DNA of 64,000 nt from assembly GCA_050293315.1 (NCBI GenBank), contig JBNKMS010000023.1:124001-188000 (forward strand), in the 5' to 3' direction. Below, piece by piece: positions 1 through 7,005 of the stretch. The first letter of the stretch is position 1. Each line of letters begins with the position of its first letter. A program made the translations under genes and the position numbers. The notes under the pieces are model-generated. The model searched no databases, was not told where the DNA came from, and worked only from the letters and a program-made list of their open reading frames with translations. Source of the DNA: CBFDBF01 sp050293315 (GTDB taxonomy: Bacteria > Pseudomonadota > Gammaproteobacteria > Chromatiales > Chromatiaceae).

Positions 1-417
1 GCCTACCATAATCGCCATCGGGTGGGCATCACGGCGAAACCCCTTGTAGAAGCCCAACAGCTGCTCATGCACCATGGTGTGTTCGGTTACCAGGGAGCGG
101 AACTCCTCAAATTCCTCGGCCTTTGGCAGCTCTCCATGCATCAGCAGGTAACAGGTCTCCAGATAGCAGCTCTTGTCGGCCAGCTCCTCAATGGGGTATC
201 CACGGTATTCGAGGATACCCTCATTGCCATCGATGAAGGTGATCTCACTGATGCAGGATGCGGTGGAGCGGAACCCTGGATCCAGGGTGAAGAGGCCAAA
301 ATCCTTATAAAACCCGGTTATATCAACTACCCCGGGGCCAATAGTCCCATTGATAATCGGCAGCTCTACCTCTTTGCCGGTGCGATTATCGGTTATGGTC
401 AGGGAATCTTTTGGCAT
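1..417 (-). CDS. gltA: citrate synthase (N-terminal part, runs off the window)
   Basis: First 139 codons of citrate synthase, which condenses oxaloacetate with acetyl-CoA at the entry to the TCA cycle in the cytoplasm. Reading the minus strand from the ATG at 415-417 gives MPKDSLTITDNRTGKEVEL, then FRSTASCISEITFIDG and ILEYRGYPIEELA, all typical of the bacterial hexameric (type I) enzyme. A perfect AGGAGG ribosome site lies just upstream on the minus strand. The gene is cut by the window start, so the catalytic His/Asp residues are not visible. It is divergent from the ANTAR-glnK-amtB block. Confidence 0.95.
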   Translation of the reverse strand, partial: MPKDSLTITDNRTGKEVELPIINGTIGPGVVDITGFYKDFGLFTLDPGFRSTASCISEITFIDGNEGILEYRGYPIEELADKSCYLETCYLLMHGELPKAEEFEEFRSLVTEHTMVHEQLLGFYKGFRRDAHPMAIMVG

Positions 418-561
418 TCAGCCGCCTCCTGGGCATACCCTAAGCACAGCGCCTGAGCATGCGTTATTTTTCTCCCTAAAAAACTAGGCGTAGTTAAGGG
501 GAAAGTCAACCCTACACAATGTATGTAAGGCTACCTCCTGGCCCCGGTTTCTGATACGCTT

Positions 562-599
562 CCGCACCTGGGGAGAGTCTTTTGGTGCTACAGGTGCGG
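562..599. repeat. 9-bp inverted repeat between gltA and the ANTAR gene
   Basis: CCGCACCTG at 562-570 is mirrored exactly by CAGGTGCGG at 591-599, with a 20-base spacer. No T run follows, so it is not an obvious terminator. It lies about 60 bases before the probable ANTAR start codon and could be an operator or a leader hairpin; the role is unknown. Confidence 0.45.
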
Positions 600-660
600 G
601 CCGGTGATAATGCTCGGTGCGTGCCTCTGGCCTAATCCATACTGCCAATATGGTTTTTAT

Positions 661-1245
661 ATGAATAGCGGTCTAAAGATTATTTTAGTTGATCAAAATA
701 CCGGGCGTTCAGCTATGCTGCGGCGTGCCCTGCAGGACGCCGGGCATGAGGTTATTTGTCGGCTGGAGTCGAGTAAAGAGCTGGTTGACAGCAATGAGGC
801 CACCCATGCCGATGCCATTATCCTCAATACCGATATCCCTAACGATAAGATATTCGCCAATCTGAATATCGTTAATAAAACCAAGCCCAAACCTATCGTC
901 ATGTTTACTGATGAGAGCGACCGGATGATGGCGGATGATGCCGTCAAGGCAGGTGTTAACGCCTATATCATTGATGGCCTGGAAGCGAGCCGCGTCCAGG
1001 GGATCATAGATATTGCAATCGCCAGATTCAGGGAGTTCCAGGCGCTTAAGGACGAGCTTGATAGTACCCGTACCCAACTGAACGAGCGCAAGGTTGTGGA
1101 GAAGGCCAAAGGGATTTTAATGCGTAAGAACAATATGAGTGAAGATGAGGCCTATAATGCCCTGCGCAAGATGGCTATGGATAAGAACATCAAAATAGCC
1201 ACTGTAGCGAAGAATGTAGTGGATGTTGCTGATCTGCTGGGCTAA
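661..1245 (+). CDS. ANTAR-domain response-regulator-like antiterminator (NasT/AmiR type)
   Basis: 194-residue protein with a receiver-like fold (about 1-125), a short helical linker, and a C-terminal ANTAR domain (about 135-192, containing VVEKAKGILMRKNNMSEDEA). ANTAR proteins bind paired hairpins in leader RNA and prevent termination, commonly in nitrogen genes. I chose the ATG at 661 because the receiver begins there (NSGLKIILVDQN); an in-frame start at 604 would add 19 residues without homology. The usual phospho-acceptor Asp position appears to be Asn56 (sequence IILNTDIP), so phosphorylation may not control it. It sits directly upstream of a hairpin-rich leader and glnK-amtB, which are the likely targets. 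Closest named relatives are NasT-type regulators; the exact partner is not known from sequence. Confidence 0.85.
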   Translation: MNSGLKIILVDQNTGRSAMLRRALQDAGHEVICRLESSKELVDSNEATHADAIILNTDIPNDKIFANLNIVNKTKPKPIVMFTDESDRMMADDAVKAGVNAYIIDGLEASRVQGIIDIAIARFREFQALKDELDSTRTQLNERKVVEKAKGILMRKNNMSEDEAYNALRKMAMDKNIKIATVAKNVVDVADLLG

Positions 1246-1253
1246 AAAAAGTG

Positions 1254-1311
1254 TTGCCATCTACTTGAGGCTTTGCTAATATTCACGTCATCAGTTTGCT
1301 AACGATGGCAA
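1254..1311 (+). promoter_or_regulatory. long stem with internal direct repeat downstream of the ANTAR gene
   Basis: TTGCCATC (1254-1261) pairs exactly with GATGGCAA (1304-1311), enclosing 42 bases. Inside it TTTGCTAA occurs twice (1272-1279 and 1295-1302). This could be part of a structured leader or a protein-binding site. I could not find a convincing sigma-54 -24/-12 element in the surrounding sequence. Confidence 0.35.
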
Positions 1312-1323
1312 ATTGGTACAGAC

Positions 1324-1382
1324 AAAGGCGTTTATTTAAGGCAACGAAAGCTGGAATGTTGTTTTAAATAAACGCCTTTTTT
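1324..1382 (+). terminator. hairpin with T run, first terminator-like element before glnK
   Basis: A perfect 16-bp stem, AAAGGCGTTTATTTAA (1324-1339) with TTAAATAAACGCCTTT (1364-1379), closes a 24-base loop and ends in six T residues. It could end the ANTAR transcript or act as the first attenuator of the glnK-amtB leader. Confidence 0.65.
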
Positions 1383-1410
1383 GTGCCTGTTCAATGACGA
1401 CAGAAAGAGC

Positions 1411-1479
1411 AAACAACTAGAACAAGGTTGTTTTTGGGTGACGACGCCCGTGTGTTCCTGGAACACACGGGCTTTTTTT
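1411..1479 (+). promoter_or_regulatory. glnK-amtB attenuator: small hairpins followed by an intrinsic terminator
   Basis: The terminator is a perfect 12-bp stem, GCCCGTGTGTTC (1446-1457) with GAACACACGGGC (1461-1472), followed by seven T residues, ending immediately before the glnK ribosome site. Just upstream lie a small hairpin AAACAAC/GTTGTTT (1411-1417/1427-1433) and a possible GGGT/GCCC hairpin with a six-base loop (1436-1449) that would use up the 5' arm of the terminator. That layout, plus an ANTAR gene next door, fits ANTAR-type antitermination. I could not match the known A1/G4 hexaloop signature with confidence, so the mechanism is inferred. Confidence 0.65.
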
Positions 1480-1492
1480 GTGGAGAAGACAG

Positions 1493-1831
1493 ATGAAAAT
1501 GATTGCTGCCATTATTAAGCCATTCAAACTCGACGATGTGCGCGAAGCCTTGGCTGATGTTGGTGTTAGCGGCATCACAGCAACAGAGGTCAAGGGTTTT
1601 GGCCGGCAAAAAGGCCACACAGAGCTGTATCGAGGAGCAGAATACACGGTAGATTTTTTACCAAAAGTAAAGATTGAAGTCGCGGTTACCGACGAGCTAG
1701 CCGATCAGACAATAGATGTAATACAAAGTAGTGCTAATACCGGCAAGATCGGTGATGGCAAAATTTTTGTCTCTGAGCTTGAACAGGTAATCCGTATCCG
1801 TACTGGTGAATCTGGTTCGGAAGCTCTGTAA
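1493..1831 (+). CDS. glnK: nitrogen regulatory P-II protein (GlnK type)
   Basis: 112-residue trimeric signalling protein that reads 2-oxoglutarate, ATP/ADP and glutamine status and plugs the AmtB ammonium channel. The T-loop carries Tyr51 in GHTELYRGAEYTVDF, the uridylylation site, and the C-terminal signature around TGKIGDGKIFV is intact. The ATG at 1493 (MKMIAAIIKPFKL) has GGAGA upstream; longer starts would enter the terminator. It is followed after 29 bases by amtB, the classic glnK-amtB pair. Expression is probably gated by the hairpins directly upstream. Confidence 0.96.
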   Translation: MKMIAAIIKPFKLDDVREALADVGVSGITATEVKGFGRQKGHTELYRGAEYTVDFLPKVKIEVAVTDELADQTIDVIQSSANTGKIGDGKIFVSELEQVIRIRTGESGSEAL

Positions 1832-1860
1832 TTTACGCAATTATCTGGAGGAATCCTCAA

Positions 1861-3159
1861 ATGCGAATTAGTAAACGATTTATGCAGATGGCTGTTGCCC
1901 TCTGTACTGTGAGTCTGCCGGTCTTGGGATTGGCTGATGAAGCCCCAACTCTGAGCTCTGGCGATACGGCGTGGATGCTCACGTCTACCGCGTTGGTGCT
2001 GTTCATGACCATTCCGGGTCTCGCTTTGTTTTATGCCGGTATGGTGCGTGCCAAGAATGTACTGTCTGTGATGATGCAGTGTTTTGCCATCACCGCATTG
2101 ATGACCGTGCTGTGGATGATTGCTGGTTACAGTATCGCCTTCACCGGTGACGGTGCCTATTTCGGTAGTCTGAGCAAGATGTTTCTGGCCGGTGTCGGTG
2201 TTGATGCCCTTAGTGGCACCATCCCTGAGACGGTATTTATGACCTTTCAGATGACCTTCGCCATTATCACCCCGGCGCTGATCGTCGGTGCCTTTGCTGA
2301 GCGTATGAAATTCTCCGCCATGCTCTGGTTCATGGGTCTGTGGCTGATAATCGTGTATGCCCCAATATGTCACTGGGTATGGGGCGGCGGTTGGCTTGGT
2401 AGCATGGGTGTGCTGGACTTCGCTGGTGGTACAGTGGTGCACATCAATGCCGGTATTGCTGGCCTGATGGCTGCCTTGGTATTGGGTAAGCGTAAAGGTT
2501 ATCCGACTACACCAATGCCTCCACACAATCTGGGCTATACCGTGATCGGTGCCTCCATGCTGTGGGTGGGCTGGTTTGGTTTTAACGCCGGTTCTGAATT
2601 GGCTGCCGATGGTACTGCCGGTATGGCAATGGCTGTAACTCAGATCGCAACTGCGACAGCCGCTTTGGCCTGGATGTTTGCTGAGTGGATCTCCCACGGC
2701 AAGCCAAGCGCATTGGGTATCGCTTCTGGTGCCGTTGCTGGTCTGGTAGCAATTACCCCTGCCTCCGGTACTGCCGGCCCTATGGGTGCCCTGGCTATCG
2801 GCGCAGCTGCTGGTGTTGGCTGTTTCCTTGGAGCCACTAAGATGAAGCGTGCACTGGGTTACGACGATTCCCTGGATGCCTTTGGTGTACATGCCATCGG
2901 TGGCATCATCGGCGCCATCCTTACCGGTGTATTTGCTGACGCTAGCCTGGGTGGTGCTGGTCTGGCCGAGGGCATGACCATCGGCTCCCAGGTTGGTCTG
3001 CAGTTCGTCGGTGTTGGTGCGACCTTGGTTTACACTGCCATCGTCTCCCTCATTCTCCTGAAGATTGTCGATGTTATCGTCGGTCTACGGGTTACCGAGG
3101 AAGAAGAGACCGAGGGTCTGGATCTCGCGTTGCACGACGAGCGCGGTTACATCCTGTAA
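1861..3159 (+). CDS. amtB: ammonium transporter
   Basis: 432-residue Amt/Rh family channel in the inner membrane. An N-terminal signal-like segment (MQMAVALCTVSLPVLGLA) is followed by about eleven membrane segments; family landmarks include LALFYAGMVRAKNVL, the histidine in VVHINAGIAGL and the second in GVHAIGGIIGA, which form the twin-His pore. The C-terminal tail (VTEEEETEGLDLALHDERGY) matches the cytoplasmic tail of family members. GGAGG precedes the ATG. Cotranscribed with glnK, whose product regulates it. Confidence 0.97.
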   Translation: MRISKRFMQMAVALCTVSLPVLGLADEAPTLSSGDTAWMLTSTALVLFMTIPGLALFYAGMVRAKNVLSVMMQCFAITALMTVLWMIAGYSIAFTGDGAYFGSLSKMFLAGVGVDALSGTIPETVFMTFQMTFAIITPALIVGAFAERMKFSAMLWFMGLWLIIVYAPICHWVWGGGWLGSMGVLDFAGGTVVHINAGIAGLMAALVLGKRKGYPTTPMPPHNLGYTVIGASMLWVGWFGFNAGSELAADGTAGMAMAVTQIATATAALAWMFAEWISHGKPSALGIASGAVAGLVAITPASGTAGPMGALAIGAAAGVGCFLGATKMKRALGYDDSLDAFGVHAIGGIIGAILTGVFADASLGGAGLAEGMTIGSQVGLQFVGVGATLVYTAIVSLILLKIVDVIVGLRVTEEEETEGLDLALHDERGYIL

Positions 3160-3180
3160 ACTTAGTCCATCTTGGACTTC

Positions 3181-3210
3181 AAAACGGGCGCTTCGGCGCC
3201 CGTTTTTTTA
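3181..3210 (+). terminator. intrinsic terminator after amtB
   Basis: An 11-bp stem AAAACGGGCGC/GCGCCCGTTTT with a UUCG tetraloop and a run of T residues, 22 bases after the amtB stop. This is a clean rho-independent terminator for glnK-amtB. Confidence 0.93.
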
Positions 3211-3330
3211 TCCTCTTAACCGCTTCATCTTAGGTTGGAATGAGCTGCTACACAGCACTATGAGCTGCGTAAAATGGTGGCTTGCAACCTTACTTCTGCG
3301 TTACGATGAAATTTTGCCACCATGTGCTCA

Positions 3331-4086
3331 ATGAACGACCAGCAACTGCTTCGCTATAGTCGCCAGATCATGCTGCCGGCCATCGGTATTGAGGGGCAGG
3401 AGCGGCTACTCTCTTCGCGGGTAATGATCATCGGGCTCGGAGGATTGGGTTCGCCGGTCGCCATGTACCTGGCTGCGGCAGGTGTTGGTCATCTTACCCT
3501 GGTGGATTTTGACCAGGTGGAGCTGGCCAATCTGCAGCGCCAGATCATCCATACCACCGAGCGTATAGGCGGCCTTAAGGTGGAGTCTGCCAGAGATGCC
3601 CTGTCATTGCTCAATCCTGAGTGCCAGACGGTGTGCATCAACCATAAGCTGGAGGGGCAGGAGTTGGCCCGAGAGGTGGCAGCGGCCGACCTGGTGCTCG
3701 ATTGCAGCGATAATTTTGCCACCCGCTTTGCACTGAATGCGGCCTGCGTCGAGGCCCGTACGCCTCTGGTCTCAGGTGCGGCGGTCAGGATGGAGGGGCA
3801 GGTATCTCTATTCTCAGGTCAGCCTGGTGGGCCGTGCTATCGCTGTCTCTACCCAGAGGGTGAAGGGCAGGATGAGAGCTGCTCAGAGAACGGGGTGTTA
3901 GCGCCACTAGTAGGGGTGATCGGTAGCATCCAGGCAATTGAGGCGCTCAAGCTGCTGGTCGGGGCAGGCAGGCCCCTGATTGGCCGGCTGTTGCTATTTG
4001 ATGCCCTAAATATGGAGTGGCGCAACGTGATATTAAAAGCAGATCCAGGATGCCCGGTCTGCAGTAGAGATACCTCGGAGGAGTAG
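3331..4086 (+). CDS. moeB: ThiF/MoeB/HesA-family adenylyltransferase
   Basis: 251-residue E1-like enzyme that adenylates the C-terminal Gly-Gly of a sulfur-carrier protein (MoaD or ThiS). Visible are the nucleotide-binding loop GLGGLGSP (about 35-42), the acidic LVDFDQVELANLQRQ segment, zinc-ligand pairs C169/C172 (CYRC) and C241/C244 (CPVC), and Cys184 in CSENGVLAPLVGVIGS. No rhodanese domain. MoeB and ThiF cannot be separated by sequence alone, and no moa or thi gene is near; the symbol is provisional. ATG at 3331 is preferred over 3322. The start lies inside one arm of an 8-bp inverted repeat (3274-3281/3316-3323). Confidence 0.85.
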   Translation: MNDQQLLRYSRQIMLPAIGIEGQERLLSSRVMIIGLGGLGSPVAMYLAAAGVGHLTLVDFDQVELANLQRQIIHTTERIGGLKVESARDALSLLNPECQTVCINHKLEGQELAREVAAADLVLDCSDNFATRFALNAACVEARTPLVSGAAVRMEGQVSLFSGQPGGPCYRCLYPEGEGQDESCSENGVLAPLVGVIGSIQAIEALKLLVGAGRPLIGRLLLFDALNMEWRNVILKADPGCPVCSRDTSEE

Positions 4087-4089
4087 CGG

Positions 4090-4698
4090 ATGGCAGATGT
4101 TGATATCGCCCACAAGGATAGAGAGTTTCTAGAGAAACTGCGCCAGGATATTGTATTTAGTGAGACCCTCTGTGGGCATACGCTCACCTTCCACACAACC
4201 TGGGGACTGTTTTCACCCAAGGGTATCGATGCGGGTAGCCGCATGCTGCTGGACCATCTGGCGATAAAGGAGGATGACGATACCCTGGATCTGGGCTGTG
4301 GCTATGGTCCGCTTGGTCTGACCATGGCAAAACTGGCACCGCAGGGCAGGAGCCTGTTACTAGACAAGGACTTTGTCGCAGTGGAATACAGCCGTAAAAA
4401 CGCAGAACTCAACGCCATTACCAATGCAGAGGTAATCCTTAGTAATGGTCTGGAGCAGGTGGGGGAACAAACCTTTGATTTAATAGTCTCAAATCTACCA
4501 GCCAAGACCGGGAAGGAGCTATATTATCTCTATTTCTACGATGCCTTGGCGCGGCTTAACCCTGGGGGTAGTATCTATGTAGTAACCATATCCGGCCTGC
4601 GTAAATTTGTTGCCAAGGCATTCCGGGAGGTCTTTGGGAACTATGAGAAGCTTAAGCAGGGTCGGGTGTACACAGTAGCGCGCGCGGTCAAGCGGTGA
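4090..4698 (+). CDS. class I SAM-dependent methyltransferase (MTS/RsmC-like domain)
   Basis: 202-residue cytoplasmic protein with a Rossmann methyltransferase core: motif I LDLGCGYGPLG (about 67-77) and motif IV SNLPAK (134-139). Motif IV has NLPA where RsmC/RsmD-type base methyltransferases have N-P-P-[FYW], so an exocyclic-amine target is not assured. It lies three bases after the moeB-like gene and is probably cotranscribed. The substrate cannot be named. Confidence 0.75.
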   Translation: MADVDIAHKDREFLEKLRQDIVFSETLCGHTLTFHTTWGLFSPKGIDAGSRMLLDHLAIKEDDDTLDLGCGYGPLGLTMAKLAPQGRSLLLDKDFVAVEYSRKNAELNAITNAEVILSNGLEQVGEQTFDLIVSNLPAKTGKELYYLYFYDALARLNPGGSIYVVTISGLRKFVAKAFREVFGNYEKLKQGRVYTVARAVKR

Positions 4699-4760
4699 TA
4701 GTGTTGTAGGCAATTGCCGCTAGGGGTTGTTACGGTGTCGGTTCAAGTGAGGAGAACGAT

Positions 4761-5360
4761 ATGAATTTATTGGACATTATGCTTAGTGGTCAGAGTGGTG
4801 CCCAGGTGCAGCAGTTGGCGCGTAATTTCGGGATCGGTGAGGATCAGGCGCAATCCGCTTTGGCACAACTGGTTCCGGCGTTGGCGCAAGGGCTCAGCAG
4901 AAATGCTGGCACTCAAGCCGGGTTGGAGAGCCTTATGCGGGCGCTACAGGAGGGCGATCATCAGCGTTATGTGGAGCAGCCGGAGGTGCTGGCTGAACCT
5001 ACCACTATTGATGAAGGCAATGGCATTCTGGGCCATCTTTTTAGGACTAAAGAGGTTAGCCGTGCGGTAGCGTCCCAGGCAAGTATGGATACCGGGATTA
5101 GAGTTGACGTAATTAAACAGATGCTACCGGTAGTGGCAAGTATGGTTATGGGATCACTCAGCAAACAGGCGTCCAGTGGTGGGCTGTTTGGGGAGGGCGG
5201 ATCATCCAGCGGGATGGTTGATATGCTTGGTAGTCTGCTGGGGGGGCTTGGCTCTTCTGGCGGTGGCATGGCGGATATCCTTGGAAGCCTCCTCGATGCA
5301 GACAATGATGGTTCAGTGGCCGACGATCTGCTTGGAATAGCCGGCAAGCTGTTGCGATAA
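4761..5360 (+). CDS. DUF937-family protein
   Basis: 199-residue protein, mostly helical with a Gly/Ser-rich middle (SGGLFGEGGSSSG, LGGLGSSGGG) and repeated LGSLL units, ending in an Asp-rich segment DADNDGS. This composition matches the DUF937 family found across bacteria; function unknown. The start has GAGGAG upstream. No signal peptide or membrane segment. It heads a group with dodecin, Kbp and PPK2. Confidence 0.8.
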   Translation: MNLLDIMLSGQSGAQVQQLARNFGIGEDQAQSALAQLVPALAQGLSRNAGTQAGLESLMRALQEGDHQRYVEQPEVLAEPTTIDEGNGILGHLFRTKEVSRAVASQASMDTGIRVDVIKQMLPVVASMVMGSLSKQASSGGLFGEGGSSSGMVDMLGSLLGGLGSSGGGMADILGSLLDADNDGSVADDLLGIAGKLLR

Positions 5361-5391
5361 AGTCGATATTACACTTTATTGGAGGAATACT

Positions 5392-5592
5392 ATGTCCGTA
5401 GCAAAGGTAACTGAAGTTATAGCATCATCCGAAAAGAGTTTTGACGATGCGGTCAAAGAGGGCATCAAAAGGGCCAATAAAACTCTTAAGAACGTCAAAG
5501 GTGCCTGGGTGAAAGATCAGCAGGTTGTGGTAAGTAAAGGCAAGATCACCACCTACAAGGTCGTTTTAAAGATTACATTTGTATTGAAGTAG
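5392..5592 (+). CDS. dodecin (flavin-binding storage protein)
   Basis: 66 residues, the normal dodecin length. The protein forms a dodecameric shell that binds flavins or CoA and protects the cell from free flavin chemistry. Sequence signs are VAKVTEVIASSEKSFDDAV at the N terminus, the conserved Trp of GAWVKDQ (flavin stacking) and the C-terminal strand YKVVLKITFVL. GGAGG precedes the ATG. It follows the DUF937 gene after 31 bases. Confidence 0.93.
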   Translation: MSVAKVTEVIASSEKSFDDAVKEGIKRANKTLKNVKGAWVKDQQVVVSKGKITTYKVVLKITFVLK

Positions 5593-5663
5593 TTTGGCCG
5601 ACAGATCCATGTCTGTCTTTCTGTTCAGGTTTAACCTGACATTTATGTATTTGGAGAATAATA

Positions 5664-6095
5664 ATGGGCCTATTTGATTTTGCTGTAGAGATGGGGAAAA
5701 AGTTGTTTGGTGCCGATGATGATCCAGCGGAGAAGATATATGCTGAGATTATGGAGGCGGCGATGGATATCAGAAATCTTGCTGTCGCCTTCGATTCCGG
5801 GGTGGTAACCCTTGCGGGAGAGGCTGACCATGCTGAGACAAAGGAGAAGGCGGTCTTGATTGCCGGGAATGTGCAGGGGGTCTCTGAGGTGAATGCCGAT
5901 GAGTTCAAGACCCCTGAGCAGGAGGCCGAAGTTACATACTATGTAATTGAGAAGGGAGATACCCTGTCTGCTATTGCCAAGCGTTTTCTCGGCAATGCCA
6001 TGGATTATCCCAAGATCTTCGAGGCCAATCGTGAGGTGATCCAGGATCCAGACCTGATTTACCCGGGTCAGAAGATCCGCATCCCGATGGAATAA
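5664..6095 (+). CDS. kbp: BON and LysM domain protein, Kbp (YgaU) potassium-binding type
   Basis: 143-residue soluble protein: a BON domain (about 30-85, with VTLAGEADHAETKEKA) and a C-terminal LysM domain (about 92-141, YYVIEKGDTLSAIAKRFLG ... IYPGQKIRIP). Length, domain order and the MGLFDF start match E. coli Kbp/YgaU (149 residues), a cytoplasmic potassium sensor needed under osmotic stress. There is no signal peptide, consistent with a cytoplasmic role despite the LysM domain. GGAGAA lies upstream of the ATG. Confidence 0.9.
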   Translation: MGLFDFAVEMGKKLFGADDDPAEKIYAEIMEAAMDIRNLAVAFDSGVVTLAGEADHAETKEKAVLIAGNVQGVSEVNADEFKTPEQEAEVTYYVIEKGDTLSAIAKRFLGNAMDYPKIFEANREVIQDPDLIYPGQKIRIPME

Positions 6096-6146
6096 ACAGG
6101 TTGCCGGTCAGGCCGCAACTCTGTGGCCGGATCTGCCGCTTACACT

Positions 6147-7001
6147 ATGTCCAAACCAGCATCCTTCATAGTCACCCCGGGTAGCTCTTTTTCAGTAGCG
6201 ACTGCGCCCACTGTCGTGCAGGAGCGGCCCAAGGACAAAGAGCTCAAGCGGCAACTGAGAGGACTCACTAAGGAGTTTGCCAAGCTGCAGCGCAAACTCT
6301 ATGCAGATGATAGGTATTCTCTTCTGCTTATCTTTCAGGCGATGGATGCGGCGGGCAAGGACAGCACCATTCGCGCGGTTACCCAAGGGGTAAATCCGGC
6401 CGGTTTCCAGGTGTTTTCGTTCAAGCAGCCATCAAGGTTGGAGTTGGATCACGACTTTCTCTGGCGCAGTGCGACCAGGCTGCCGGAGCGGGGGCGGATC
6501 GGCATCTTTAACCGCAGCTACTATGAAGAGACGCTAGTGGTACGGGTGCATCCTGAATATCTGGGGCCGCAGCGGCTCCCCGAGCAGCCAGATCTGGATA
6601 GGTTGTGGCAGGAGCGCTACCGCTCTATTGTTGAACATGAGCGCCATCTTGTATCGAATGGCACAGTGATTCTTAAGTTCTGGCTGAATGTATCTCGCGA
6701 AGAGCAGAAGCGCCGATTTTTGAGTCGCCTGAATGAGCCTAAAAAATATTGGAAGTTCTCTTCTGGCGATCTGGATGAGCGGGCACTGTGGGGTGACTAC
6801 ATGCATGCCTACGAGGAGATGATAAACGCTACCTCAACCGATTTTGCACCCTGGTATGCTGTTCCGGCTGACAGTAAAGAGTGGATGCGGATGCATGTAG
6901 CAAGTGTGATTGTGGACAGATTGCGTGCCTTGGATCTGAGTTATCCAGAGGCGGATACAACCATGTTTGCTGAGTACAAGGAGAGGCTGAACTCAGAATA
7001 G
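6147..7001 (+). CDS. PPK2-family polyphosphate kinase
   Basis: 284-residue polyphosphate:nucleotide phosphotransferase, which uses polyphosphate to phosphorylate AMP/ADP or related nucleotides. The P-loop is AMDAAGKDST (65-74), followed by FSFKQPSRLELDHDFLWR, the IGIFNRSYYEETLV segment and the C-terminal WYAVPADSKEWMR, all family hallmarks of single-domain PPK2. An in-frame GTG at 6123 would add eight residues; I chose the ATG. Whether it makes ADP, ATP or both cannot be read from sequence. It converges with the YpfJ gene with a four-base gap. Confidence 0.92.
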   Translation: MSKPASFIVTPGSSFSVATAPTVVQERPKDKELKRQLRGLTKEFAKLQRKLYADDRYSLLLIFQAMDAAGKDSTIRAVTQGVNPAGFQVFSFKQPSRLELDHDFLWRSATRLPERGRIGIFNRSYYEETLVVRVHPEYLGPQRLPEQPDLDRLWQERYRSIVEHERHLVSNGTVILKFWLNVSREEQKRRFLSRLNEPKKYWKFSSGDLDERALWGDYMHAYEEMINATSTDFAPWYAVPADSKEWMRMHVASVIVDRLRALDLSYPEADTTMFAEYKERLNSE

Positions 7002-7005
7002 CTGG

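Noticed and set aside
22..456. Plus-strand reading frame of 144 residues at the window start
   Set aside because: It is antisense to the clear gltA coding sequence and has no family features.
1246..1492. Sigma-54 promoter for glnK
   Set aside because: No GG-N10-GC pair fitting TGGCAC-N5-TTGCA was found by eye.
1705..2892. 395-residue minus-strand frame opposite amtB
   Set aside because: Composition (His, Thr, Gln, Gly-rich, no hydrophobic core) is that of an antisense shadow of a membrane protein gene.
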